Assembly: GCA_021799635.1 (NCBI GenBank)
Contig: JAJZAB010000002.1
Span: forward strand, 46,393 to 110,392
DNA: 64,000 nucleotides
Direction: 5' to 3'
DNA from: Microcaldota archaeon
Lineage (GTDB): Archaea; Micrarchaeota; Micrarchaeia; Micrarchaeales; Micrarchaeaceae
A program made the position numbers and the translations under genes. Shown here in pieces: positions 8,158 through 15,967 of the stretch (its first letter is position 1; each line of letters opens with the position of its first letter). The notes under the pieces are model-generated. The model worked only from the letters and a program-made list of their open reading frames with translations, did no database searches and was not told where the DNA came from.

Positions 8158-8976
8158 CTACTTTTTCCTTGCCACTAGCAGTACATGTACGCTTACATTT
8201 ACAACCTCGGGCCTTGTGCATAAGTTGTAGTGCATTTCTAGCCAGTTCTTCCATGCCTTCTTGTTCTTTGCGAGCTTGTTTATGGCATCTATGGATGGAG
8301 TTGCTAGGCCCTCGAGGCCAGCAAGCTCTAGCACCTCTGCGTTCTTGCATGCAGCGCCGAATTCGCTGACCAGTTCATTCGGGGAGAAGTAATGGCAGTA
8401 GTACTTGCCTATCCAGAGACGGTCTTCGCCAGTCTTCCATAAGCTTCTGAAGTTGTCTGTGGCTATCTCTTCCGGCCACCCGCTCGGCCCCAGGGACACT
8501 GCGCCGTACCTGTTCATAACCGATATGAAAATCGGGGCGCCGTGCTTTGCCACGCGCACCAGCTCAGACATTGCCTTCCTCCTCTTCGGCTTTCCGTAAA
8601 CAAGCGATAGCGGACCGCCCAGGCACAAAACGGCATCGAATGTCGAATCCTTGAATCCTGACAAATTCGTTATGTCTCCTACGACTGCACTTTTCACATT
8701 TTGGACAATACCTTCACGCGCAATTTCTTTTTTTGCAGCCGCTATGTTGTGGCTTGATATGTCAAGCAGGACCATATTGTGGCCCTGCTTTGCAAGCTCA
8801 ATCGTATAAACGCCAGTGCCGCCCCCGGCATCCAGCACAAGCCCTGCCTTGGGCAGGTACTTGTTAAGAAACATTAAAGTGGTGCTGAATTCTAGCGAAT
8901 GGTACGGATCCTGCTTTAGACGGATATGTTCGTGTTCCCAGTATGTTGAATAAAGCTTTCTTATATCTTTGATCAT
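8158..8976 (-). CDS. Class I SAM-dependent methyltransferase
   Basis: 272 residues. Motif I is VLDAGGGTGVYTIELA at about residue 43, followed by an acidic motif II (NMVLLDISSHN) and AVLCLGGPLSLVYGK in the motif IV position. This is the fold of small-molecule or tRNA methyltransferases of the UbiE/Methyltransf_11 type. No catalytic (N/D)PPY motif is seen, so DNA amino-methylation is unlikely and it should not be read as the partner of the neighbouring nuclease. Its ATG overlaps the stop of the upstream Nudix gene (8973-8976), so the two form an operon. The substrate is unknown. Confidence 0.75.
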   Translation of the reverse strand: MIKDIRKLYSTYWEHEHIRLKQDPYHSLEFSTTLMFLNKYLPKAGLVLDAGGGTGVYTIELAKQGHNMVLLDISSHNIAAAKKEIAREGIVQNVKSAVVGDITNLSGFKDSTFDAVLCLGGPLSLVYGKPKRRKAMSELVRVAKHGAPIFISVMNRYGAVSLGPSGWPEEIATDNFRSLWKTGEDRLWIGKYYCHYFSPNELVSEFGAACKNAEVLELAGLEGLATPSIDAINKLAKNKKAWKNWLEMHYNLCTRPEVVNVSVHVLLVARKK

Positions 8977-9392
8977 GTTTTCACCACTTTAGCTTTAGCA
9001 CTGGTTAGGATTTCTCTCCATGCGTCATGATTAAATTTGGTTAATGCATCATTAAATGTTGCCCAGATATACCCTTTGTGCTCTTGGCTAATAATTACCT
9101 TATCGTTTGGTACTTTTATAAGATATAAGAATATTATGCGTGTATTTCCAGTAGAACTGCTAACATATTCGTTTTTTCCTACAAAATTTTCTATCAACTC
9201 AAATTTTTCAATACCTGTTTCTTCTTTAAGTTCACGCTTAAGCGTTTCGATGTCATTTTCATCTTCTAACTGATGTCCTTTTGGAAACTCCCAGAAATCG
9301 CCATTTTTATCAGCTCTATTTAATAATAAATAGAGGCCAGATGAATTAACAACTATCGCTCCAACAGATTTTTCTACTACCATACAAATCAC
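8973..9392 (-). CDS. Nudix hydrolase, Ap4A-hydrolase-like
   Basis: 139 residues. The Nudix box is complete: GHQLEDENDIETLKRELKEE plus TGI, giving GX5EX7REUXEEXGU with all metal-binding Glu residues. The N-terminus VEKSVGAIVVNSSGLYLLL and WEFPKGH resemble dinucleoside tetraphosphate hydrolases. These enzymes split nucleoside diphosphate-linked compounds such as Ap4A. It is the first gene of a two-gene minus-strand operon overlapping the methyltransferase by 4 bases. The AT-rich sequence upstream of 9392 contains promoter-like runs. It lies inside cassette 3 near the third tRNA-Pro scar. Confidence 0.82.
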   Translation of the reverse strand: MICMVVEKSVGAIVVNSSGLYLLLNRADKNGDFWEFPKGHQLEDENDIETLKRELKEETGIEKFELIENFVGKNEYVSSSTGNTRIIFLYLIKVPNDKVIISQEHKGYIWATFNDALTKFNHDAWREILTSAKAKVVKT

Positions 9393-9459
9393 TTTTTAAT
9401 AAAAGTTTTTTTTCTATTACATCTATTAATCTATTTATAATTGCGATATATAGAGATCG

Positions 9460-9511
9460 ATATACATTTCACAACATCTATTTTACGGGAGATTAGCGGA
9501 CTCCCCATTTA
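9460..9511 (+). repeat. Duplicated 52-base block with tRNA-Pro 3' end copy 3
   Basis: Matches 6741-6792 in 51 of 52 bases and ends with a 15-base copy of the tRNA-Pro 3' end (9497-9511), then GGGTATATATAAATCC. It marks the right border of cassette 3. The rest of the gene-free stretch 9393-9824 shows no reading frame I can support, only AT-rich sequence similar in places to 6890-6915. Confidence 0.75.
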
Positions 9512-9824
9512 GATTTGTGTGGGTATATATAAATCCTTCAAATGTCCCCATTCTCTAACATAGTTTTAGAGTGGAGAAGGGCTGAAAATGAAAAGATTGA
9601 TTGCGTTACGGCATATTTACGGATGCTACTTCCGATCCAAAATAAGAATTATTGATCGCAAAAGGTTGTGCAGGTTGTCGTGTGTAATTTAGCCAGAAAT
9701 AGCCATCAAAAAGTCCCAAAAGTTCTCATACTTGATGTAGTAGATGAAAATTCATGTCATTGCGCGGAACTACTGATAAATAAAAATTAGAAATATAAAA
9801 ATAAAAAAAAAGGAAGCCTTTGCT

Positions 9825-10091
9825 CTAGGAGATTATCTCTCCTATTGCAAACCTCTCCTTTACTTCAGAGATTCTTACCTTTACCGAGTCGCCTTCTTTA
9901 GCGCCCTTAATAAAGATTACGAAACCGTCCTTCTTGGCAATGCCGTCGCCTTTTGATGCAACAGCTTCGACAGTCACTTCGACTTCGTCTCCTTCTTTCA
10001 CTGGCTTTGGTGCACCGCCGCCAGAGCTTCCTCTTCCTCCATATCTGCGACTGCCTTCAGAGTAGCCGCCCATATTTTCGTCTTGATTCAT
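9825..10091 (-). CDS. TRAM-domain protein
   Basis: 88 residues. The first 30 residues are Gly-rich with Arg and Tyr (GGYSEGSRRYGGRG); the rest is a single TRAM domain: KEGDEVEVTVEAVASKGDG, then FVIFIKGAKEGDSVKVRI and a final ERFAIGEII. Stand-alone TRAM proteins of archaea bind RNA and are described as RNA chaperones or cold-shock-like proteins. Length and architecture are typical. A TATA-like element lies upstream of 10091 in the AT-rich minus-strand sequence. It appears to be the first chromosomal gene to the right of the tRNA-Pro cassettes. Confidence 0.85.
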   Translation of the reverse strand: MNQDENMGGYSEGSRRYGGRGSSGGGAPKPVKEGDEVEVTVEAVASKGDGIAKKDGFVIFIKGAKEGDSVKVRISEVKERFAIGEIIS

Positions 10092-10207
10092 TTATTCACT
10101 TTATTTCTTTTTTATTCACTTCAGAATTAGAGCCTTAAAAGCCTTTCTTCCTCAGTGATTGTATATACGTAGTTTCACATATATAAACATTTGCATTGGA
10201 CCGAGTC

Positions 10208-10327
10208 TGGGACAAAAGTCAACCACAACCCATCCTGAATAAGTTATGGAGAACTGCGATGCACTATGTCGTAATAACTAAAGACAGAGAGAAATCCATA
10301 AGCGATTAAAAGACGACTTTTGTCCCA
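10208..10327. repeat. Inverted-repeat pair, possible small non-coding element
   Basis: TGGGACAAAAGTC (10208-10220) is the exact reverse complement of 10315-10327, 94 bases apart. The 120-base unit contains no reading frame and looks like a miniature inverted-repeat element. It lies in the 341-base gap between the TRAM and TFB-like genes, which also holds two similar AAATGTATAAATAT boxes (about 10344 and 10410). Confidence 0.45.
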
Positions 10328-10432
10328 ATGTCTGAAGCGGCAAAATGTATAAATATCAATGCACCAATAGATTATTGGAAGTTAATGGTCCTGCGCCTCT
10401 GGAGAATACAAAATGTATAAATATGTGATAAC

Positions 10433-11383
10433 ATGGCAGTAGCATCAAGATCGCACGAGAAAAGCCCATACGAGACGAGAATATCGAACGCGTTGCAGGA
10501 AGACAACGAATTATCTTCAATCAAACTTTCAAACCAGGAATATGCAGTGATGCTGGCCGTGTGGAGCAATCAAAGGAGTGGAAGGCTGAGCGAGATCAAG
10601 GATCTGTCCGAGAAGATAAAGGATAAGGATATGGATGGAATAGATGTGGAAAAGACGGTCCAAGCGCTTATCGGAAGGAAGATGCTGACAAGCACCATAG
10701 TAAAAACCAAGGTTGATGATGAAACCAAGTTTGTGAACTCCATTACGATACCAAACTACATGGAGACCAGCATGGAGATATTGTGGAAAAGGGTAAGCAA
10801 TTTTGATTCTGTAATGGCGGAACTGAGCCAAAAAGCTGCCTATCTGAAAGAGCACGCCACAGCAAGGCACAATGAAATTAAAGGGGTTGCCATCGGAGAA
10901 CCAGAAAGCGCCCAAGCTCTGCTAGCAACGCAACAGACCCAAATCGGCGAAAAACTATACAACGCCGCGGAGATCAGGCAGCAGATAAAGGCCATATGCT
11001 CAAGCACAAGGATTGGGGATAATCTGCGCGATGTAGCAATCCTCATGCTATCACTGTACGATGGGCCGTACAACGGATTATCAAGGAAGTCAATGGCAGT
11101 TGGCTTCATTTACGCCGCGTCGCAGGAAATAGGGGCAGGCTACACTATAAACTACCTTTCAAAATATGTTAGGCTGGCAAACAAGACTTTGGAGAAGCAA
11201 AAGAAAGCAAATAAGGTTGAAGACAGGCAAGAAACGCTCGATTTCATAAAGGAGCTAAAGGTAATGACGGTGGCCAGGGCCTATAAGCGGATAGTCGATA
11301 ACATAGGTTTGGAATATGTGCATCCTAACGGCGTCGAACACCTTATCAGGAGGTACAACACATCAGACAAGGCGGAAACGTAA
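10433..11383 (+). CDS. TFB-like cyclin-fold protein without zinc ribbon
   Basis: 316 residues. The C-terminal segment GLSRKSMAVGFIYAASQEIG resembles the GxSPxxIAAAxLYxAS helix of the second cyclin repeat of archaeal TFB/TFIIB, followed by a helix-turn-helix-like run (YTINYLSKYVRLANKTL). The preceding DNLRDVAILMLSLYDG would be the repeat's first helix. No CxxC zinc ribbon or B-reader is present; residues 1-140 look like an unrelated winged-helix region. The TATA box GTATAAATATG lies about 20 bases before the ATG, giving a leaderless mRNA. It may be a dedicated or regulatory TFB. The assignment depends on a divergent repeat and is moderate. Confidence 0.5.
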   Translation: MAVASRSHEKSPYETRISNALQEDNELSSIKLSNQEYAVMLAVWSNQRSGRLSEIKDLSEKIKDKDMDGIDVEKTVQALIGRKMLTSTIVKTKVDDETKFVNSITIPNYMETSMEILWKRVSNFDSVMAELSQKAAYLKEHATARHNEIKGVAIGEPESAQALLATQQTQIGEKLYNAAEIRQQIKAICSSTRIGDNLRDVAILMLSLYDGPYNGLSRKSMAVGFIYAASQEIGAGYTINYLSKYVRLANKTLEKQKKANKVEDRQETLDFIKELKVMTVARAYKRIVDNIGLEYVHPNGVEHLIRRYNTSDKAET

Positions 11384-11459
11384 CATCACGCCGCCACGCG
11401 GCTTGGTTGCTGTGAAGCCTTGCAATCAAAGCTGCCATGCAGCTAAAACCCGGCTTTAA

Positions 11460-11514
11460 ATTTAGCAAATGCGTGCGGGAAACCCCACACCATTAATTGG
11501 TGGGAGGATGTCAC
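11460..11514 (+). repeat. Solitary IS605-type end hairpin (relic 1)
   Basis: The segment GCGGGAAACCCCACACC, a TTAAT loop, then TGGTGGGAGGATGTCAC matches the pattern of the right end of the intact TnpB element at 34478-34514. No transposase gene is present, so it is a deleted element or a non-autonomous unit mobilised in trans. Confidence 0.5.
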
Positions 11515-11534
11515 TATTGCCGTAGAGAATCCAC

Positions 11535-12020
11535 CTACGCATCGTGCTCGTAGCCGCCCATTACCTTTAAATCGGCCTTCATGCCGAGCCCTATCTCAAC
11601 TATGGCTTTTATGCCTCTAACCGTCCTTTCGAGCTTTTTGTTGAACCTGAGTCTTTTCGGCGAAAATAACCACGAGTTCGTCAACGATTCGCCTCCAGGC
11701 AGGCTGGTCGGGTATAATTTTATGTGGTAGTTCCCAGGCGACGTCCAGAAGTTCATCGTTGTGTTAATCCTGTTTTCGCTGTGCGATTTAAGGTTTAACT
11801 TTGTCTTGAGTATATTGATATAGCCCATCTCCAGCAGCTCCTCGCTTACCGAGATGCTGGACCTCGGCACCCCGTACTCTGTGCAAATGAGGATTGTGAA
11901 CTCCTCAGAGAGCCATACGTGCGCCTCCTTTTCATCTCCTACCTTTGCAACGTATCTGTTCCCTAGCCCAACTGCCGGTTTTCTCTTCACTGTTTTATAC
12001 AGGCTCACATATTTTTCCAT
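11535..12020 (-). CDS. Hypothetical protein
   Basis: 161 residues, basic, no membrane segment and no motif I recognise. Segments such as YVSLYKTVKRKPAVGLGNRY and a mixed beta/alpha pattern suggest a small globular protein. VSEELLEMGYINILKTKL could be part of a helix-turn-helix. The ATG at 12020 is preceded by AT-rich sequence on the minus strand. The codon pattern and base composition resemble the core genes around it, which supports expression, but no function can be given. Confidence 0.55.
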   Translation of the reverse strand: MEKYVSLYKTVKRKPAVGLGNRYVAKVGDEKEAHVWLSEEFTILICTEYGVPRSSISVSEELLEMGYINILKTKLNLKSHSENRINTTMNFWTSPGNYHIKLYPTSLPGGESLTNSWLFSPKRLRFNKKLERTVRGIKAIVEIGLGMKADLKVMGGYEHDA

Positions 12021-12245
12021 TCATACCACAGATCTTTATTTTTTTTAAATTCAGTTATTAGGACGTTTCAGATATTTAAATGCTTCTATTATGTCTTTGC
12101 CTGTTTATTGGCCGCAGCCTATTATTGCGCCGCGTCTAAAAACCAGCAGTATAAAGTATATCATTCTGGCCACGCCATCGTCTCCTGCCACCCCTCCAAA
12201 AAGCTTTAAATATGTGGAAAAAGAAAATATATATTGGGTGATGGG

Positions 12246-12587
12246 ATGGAGGGTGACTTTAACTTGGGTGTGGAGTATATAAAGGAGATGATAGCCGAGA
12301 GCATACGCGGTATAGAAGGGTTGAAGAGTTTTGACGATGCAAAAACCCAGAACGCGCGGCTGATGGTACTGTCAAACACAATATCAGGCATGCCGATAGT
12401 AGAGGACAGGGATTGCTCCAGGAAGATATATTCGATGATAAAGGAGCTAAATAAGATAGGCACAAAGGTGGCAAGGAGACTGAGGGTGAACTACATTCCC
12501 TTCCTGGCATCAGTGGAGAAGGAGAGCGATTCCGGCAGGATAATGATGAAGGTGCTAAAACAGCAGGAAGCTGAATTTGAAACCTGA
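12246..12587 (+). CDS. Hypothetical small helical protein
   Basis: 113 residues from ATG 12246; a TTG at 12234 would add four residues. The TATA element CTTTAAATA at 12204-12212 would start transcription at about 12237-12240. The protein is predicted helical and amphipathic (YIKEMIAESIRGIEGLKSF, KIYSMIKELNKIGTKVARRL), with no recognised motif. It is followed by an IS605-type end relic. The function is unknown. Confidence 0.5.
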   Translation: MEGDFNLGVEYIKEMIAESIRGIEGLKSFDDAKTQNARLMVLSNTISGMPIVEDRDCSRKIYSMIKELNKIGTKVARRLRVNYIPFLASVEKESDSGRIMMKVLKQQEAEFET

Positions 12588-12589
12588 GG

Positions 12590-12660
12590 TTGCTGCCAGG
12601 CTTTGCAACGCAAGCTGGAAAATCCATACTGTTTAGCGGTAGAGGATGTTCTGGCTCCAA
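12590..12660 (+). repeat. Solitary IS605-type end hairpin (relic 2)
   Basis: GGTTGCTGCCAGGCTTTGCAA followed by GGAAAATCCATACTG TTTAG CGGTAGAGGATGTTC. It is similar to relic 1 both in the hairpin and in the preceding TTGCTG...CTTTGCAA block (11405-11432), so the two are copies of one element type. Confidence 0.4.
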
Positions 12661-12704
12661 TTGGCGTGCGTGATAGCTATAAATATGTAAAAAGCATATG
12701 TGGT

Positions 12705-13061
12705 ATGGCTGATAAAATGGCAACTAAGGAGCTTCAAGTGGAGCAAGCGTCTCGCAGCACCGGCCAATATCCATTAACAATAAGGAATCATCAAACGGCC
12801 TCCAGCCATTCGCCAAGGCTTCTCCGCAGATCAGGCAGGGGAACCGCCGACGCCGGAGCGTGCATGTGGGGCGGCATAAAAGGTGCGCTAACTGGAGGTA
12901 TACTAATTGATATAATTTACGCTGCCTGGGAGGTAAGCAACGAAGGCCTGCACATAGCGGTTATAGAGTCTGCAGCCGCCCAGGCAACTATCTACGGCGT
13001 GGCGATAGGTGCAGTTTGGGGCGTGTACTCCGCATACAAAAACTCATCAGAGAAGAATTAG
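12705..13061 (+). CDS. Small glycine-zipper membrane protein
   Basis: 118 residues from ATG 12705, selected because TATAAATATG at 12679-12686 lies about 25 bases upstream; a longer frame from 12603 overlaps an IS relic and is unlikely. The first 60 residues are polar. The last 55 hold two Gly/Ala-rich segments (MWGGIKGALTGGILIDIIYA and ATIYGVAIGAVWGVYSAY) typical of glycine-zipper membrane hairpins. It faces the MscS gene tail to tail. Function is not known. Confidence 0.5.
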   Translation: MADKMATKELQVEQASRSTGQYPLTIRNHQTASSHSPRLLRRSGRGTADAGACMWGGIKGALTGGILIDIIYAAWEVSNEGLHIAVIESAAAQATIYGVAIGAVWGVYSAYKNSSEKN

Positions 13062-13089
13062 TCATTCGTGTGCGCCAAACACGCAGGGC

Positions 13090-13977
13090 CTACCTGGCCT
13101 TGGATGCAGATTTTTCCACAGCTTCGTTCAGCGCCTCTTTTATTTTTTCCTCCTCAACCGCAGGCACATGCCTTGCACGTATCTCAACACCATACTCCCC
13201 AGAGTTTATATCTGATATTATCACCTCTATGTCAGATACCTTAATCTTTCCTGCAATAAGCTTGTTATTCTTGATATTGTGCATCAGCCTGCTCCTGAAC
13301 TTCGCGAAATCAACGCCGTGGGCAAGCCCTGCCCTTACCCTTATGTATTTACTACTAGTTCTAGTGTGGTTGAGGACCACAGACTGTATGAGTATGCCGT
13401 TCGGCACATACAACCTGGTGCCGTTCTCCAGGGTCATTGATGTGTACATCAGTCCTATCTCATCTACCACCCCGCTATGCCCTGGGAGTATGTAGTCGTG
13501 GCTGTAGGATGGCGGTATAATGTTGTACTGCCATGTGGAGAAGGTTATCCTGTCATTGTCCTGGAAAGGCTTCGTAGCCATTATAGTTATGCCAGCGAAC
13601 AGGTTGCCAAGCGTAGTCTGCGAAGCAAGGCCTATCACAATGCCCAGGAAGCCAGCGCTTACGAGTATCCCACTGATGTTGACTCCCACGTAGCCAAGTA
13701 TAAATATTGCGAGGATAGAGATGCTCAGCATCAGGAAGATCCTGGATATAGGGCCAGCGTCCTTATACCTGCCGCCCTTTGCGTAGAAGGAGAGCGCCTC
13801 GTTCAGCAGATATATTATAAGCAGTCCAAAAATCCCAAGTACTGCTGCGTCTATAGCTTTTTCCAAAACCACGCTGTGCACCTGCGCGTATACTAGCGTA
13901 TGCAGAAGGATTATGGTTGCGACTGCCAGGCACGCGATTATAAAGGATGATATGATTGTGGTATTGTAGGAACTCAA
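13090..13977 (-). CDS. mscS: MscS-family small-conductance mechanosensitive channel
   Basis: 295 residues. Three or four N-terminal membrane helices, then the pore-lining TM3 helix with GLASQTTLGNLFAGI and the characteristic FQDNDRITF that opens the beta domain. The soluble domain continues with PNGILIQSVVLNHTR and an alpha/beta C-terminus ending in a helix. MscS channels open under membrane tension during hypo-osmotic shock. The length is normal. An insertion of about 15 residues (QYNIIPPSYSHDYILPGHSG) occurs between the two strands after the pore, where most family members have a short G..G turn. The minus-strand gene stands alone. Confidence 0.92.
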   Translation of the reverse strand: MSSYNTTIISSFIIACLAVATIILLHTLVYAQVHSVVLEKAIDAAVLGIFGLLIIYLLNEALSFYAKGGRYKDAGPISRIFLMLSISILAIFILGYVGVNISGILVSAGFLGIVIGLASQTTLGNLFAGITIMATKPFQDNDRITFSTWQYNIIPPSYSHDYILPGHSGVVDEIGLMYTSMTLENGTRLYVPNGILIQSVVLNHTRTSSKYIRVRAGLAHGVDFAKFRSRLMHNIKNNKLIAGKIKVSDIEVIISDINSGEYGVEIRARHVPAVEEEKIKEALNEAVEKSASKAR

Positions 13978-14139
13978 TGAAGCACCATTCCTGTTTGTTT
14001 CAGCACAAAACTATCTGAATACGCAATCAATAAAAGCTTTTGTGCCGCGTTTGTGCAAACTTAGGCAAGCCCGCGTGTTATGTACGCTGCCGCCCAACCC
14101 GTAATATCACTGTATGCGGTGACAGCATCCTGGGTATGC

Positions 14140-15369
14140 TTATGCGCTATGGTCGATATCTATTTTTATCAGCCTTTTATAGTACCTTTCGAATAGGCTC
14201 TCTATCTGCCCCTTGAGCATCTTCTGCGCCTTCCTTATATTCTCCTCCTCCTTAATTATGTCTGATGCAGACCTGATCCTTTCAGCCTCACCCCTCTCCG
14301 CCCTGCTTATATCCCTGCTTATCCTCTCAAGCTCAGCCATCTCATCCACTATTGGCTTCCTGCTGCTTTCCAGCACCCCGATCTCTTCTATAAGCGCGGA
14401 TAGGGTCCCGCTTAGAATGAAATCCGCAGCGGCAATGGCTTGCTGCCTGTTCTTTACATCTACCTTCCCGGACTCCATCTCCTTCTTCAGCGACAATACG
14501 TTTTTGTAGAACTGCCCGTATTCTTCAGTAGCTCTGAAGAGTGTATCTACAGGGTTTTCTATGTAGTATGAGAGCACCTTTTTTGACTGCATGCCATGCT
14601 CGTACTTCTTCGTCGCCTTCGCAAGCGGCGCCATTGTAAGGGATATTCTTGATTTGATGTCAGATATTCCCTTGTTCGCGGCGGTCAGGCGTTCCCCAAG
14701 CTCACTAATCTTCATCCTCACCTGCGACATTTCCTGTTCCTTGGACGAGCGCGCCTCATTGGCCGATCCGCCGATGTCTGCAGAGGCCTTCCTGATCTCT
14801 TCCAGCTCCTCCCTGAAGGCTACGAGCTTCTGTATGGACTCAAGGATCTCCCTGTATTCTCCCACCTCCCTGCTTCTCAGGGTCAGCTCGGCCTTCAGAG
14901 CCTTTGCATACCTCTCCATGCTCGAAAAGGACGCCCTGAACATGTCCAGCCCGTTTGAATAGGATTCAAGCACCAGCCTGAACCTCGCGTTTACCTTGAG
15001 TATCTCATTTTTCGCGTACTCGATGTTCGCCAGTTCGCTTTCATACCTGTTGTATATGTTGTCAGACTCTCCGGCTGCCTCAGCAGACAGTATCCTCCTC
15101 AGGGCGTTTATGTAAGCCTTTTTCTGCTCATTTATGAAAGTCTGGCTCACATTCCTTAAACCCTCTCTATCCGGCTCCGCTTCCGATGCCTCGAACGCGC
15201 TGCAGGCTTCAAGAAATGCGTCTCTTGAAGCGCGTATGCCAACCACTATAGAGTGGGCTTTTGCCTCAAGGCTGCCGAGCTTCCTGTCAAAAAGCTCGTT
15301 TAGCAGCGGCACTAGATGGATTACAAGGACGTCTTCCGAATCTTTCTGTTTGCCCCTTCCGAAAAGCAT
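14140..15369 (-). CDS. Coiled-coil protein of unknown function
   Basis: About 409 residues from ATG 15369. A TATA box (TTTATAAAAG on the minus strand, near 15402-15411) would place the start of transcription at about 15382, so the longer frame to 15513 is not used. The protein begins MLFGRGKQKDSEDVLVIHL and then is dominated by long heptad runs, for example LTLRSREVGEYREILESIQ and VRMKISELGERLTAANKGI. No Walker motif is seen, so it is not an SMC or Rad50. Similar stand-alone coiled-coil proteins act as scaffolds. It is GC-rich like the core genes. Function unknown. Confidence 0.65.
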   Translation of the reverse strand: MLFGRGKQKDSEDVLVIHLVPLLNELFDRKLGSLEAKAHSIVVGIRASRDAFLEACSAFEASEAEPDREGLRNVSQTFINEQKKAYINALRRILSAEAAGESDNIYNRYESELANIEYAKNEILKVNARFRLVLESYSNGLDMFRASFSSMERYAKALKAELTLRSREVGEYREILESIQKLVAFREELEEIRKASADIGGSANEARSSKEQEMSQVRMKISELGERLTAANKGISDIKSRISLTMAPLAKATKKYEHGMQSKKVLSYYIENPVDTLFRATEEYGQFYKNVLSLKKEMESGKVDVKNRQQAIAAADFILSGTLSALIEEIGVLESSRKPIVDEMAELERISRDISRAERGEAERIRSASDIIKEEENIRKAQKMLKGQIESLFERYYKRLIKIDIDHSA

Positions 15370-15451
15370 TAACGCACCATAGCCTGTAGTACCAGCAACT
15401 TTTATAAATACATTATATAATATATGATTGTAACTGTACAATAGTGACCAG

Positions 15452-15694
15452 ATGGAATACAAATCACGGCTTTTGCCATGGATAACAATGCTTGTATTTG
15501 TATACAACGTCATAGTCGGATATGTGGTTGTAGTATATACCGTTGGGCTCTATAAAGCCCTTTTCCTTTTTCTCATAGTAATAGACTACGTTATAATATT
15601 TTACTTTATGCTTTTGTCAAGGACCTCAGTGACCAAAGAGCGTATACCTGCCGTGCCCGGCGCCGGACGCCGAAGGAATGTATCTAAGGATTGA
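15452..15694 (+). CDS. Small two-helix membrane protein, paralogue 1
   Basis: 80 residues: two hydrophobic segments (about 10-32 and 36-56) joined by a short loop, and a basic tail GAGRRRNVSKD. It is followed 15-20 bases later by a second gene with the same layout (FVYNVIVGYVVV versus IIYNVVIGVAAI, and FLIVIDYVIIFYFMLLS versus FLSVDFFLVAYYVFFLL), so the pair arose by tandem duplication. The charge distribution predicts both ends in the cytoplasm. Function is unknown. Confidence 0.6.
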   Translation: MEYKSRLLPWITMLVFVYNVIVGYVVVVYTVGLYKALFLFLIVIDYVIIFYFMLLSRTSVTKERIPAVPGAGRRRNVSKD

Positions 15695-15715
15695 TTTTCA
15701 ATAGGTGAGTTGCGG

Positions 15716-15931
15716 ATGATAAAATATGAGAACGGGGTTGCCTTCCTTGCAATAATATACAACGTTGTCATAGGCGTTGCGGCTATAAGGCTTGTGCTGC
15801 TGCCAGCCGTAGTGCTGATATTCCTATCCGTGGACTTTTTTCTCGTGGCCTACTACGTCTTTTTCCTGCTCGATGAAAGGAAGAAGATGCTCAATGCCCC
15901 TGCAAAGCCTCGCGGCGCTAGGCGCAAGTAG
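15716..15931 (+). CDS. Small two-helix membrane protein, paralogue 2
   Basis: 71 residues from ATG 15716, which has an upstream GGTGAG that can act as a Shine-Dalgarno site; a TTG at 15710 is the alternative. Two membrane helices and a basic C-terminus (KPRGARRK). It is a tandem paralogue of the gene at 15452 and probably co-transcribed with it; ksgA follows after 36 bases and may be in the same unit. Confidence 0.6.
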   Translation: MIKYENGVAFLAIIYNVVIGVAAIRLVLLPAVVLIFLSVDFFLVAYYVFFLLDERKKMLNAPAKPRGARRK

Positions 15932-15967
15932 CCCCTGCCAATCCTGACGCATGCGGAGAAGCCTCCG

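Noticed and set aside
8048..8369. Overlapping frames on both strands at the end of the methyltransferase gene
   Set aside because: They are shadows of the methyltransferase coding sequence and show no independent motif or promoter.
8158..9392. Restriction-modification system made of the island nuclease and the methyltransferase
   Set aside because: The methyltransferase lacks a DNA-methylase catalytic motif and is in an operon with a Nudix gene on the opposite strand.
14140..15513. Longer coiled-coil frame starting at 15513, and an SMC/Rad50 identity
   Set aside because: The TATA box sits inside the extended region, so ATG 15369 is the better start; and no Walker A, Walker B or hinge is present.
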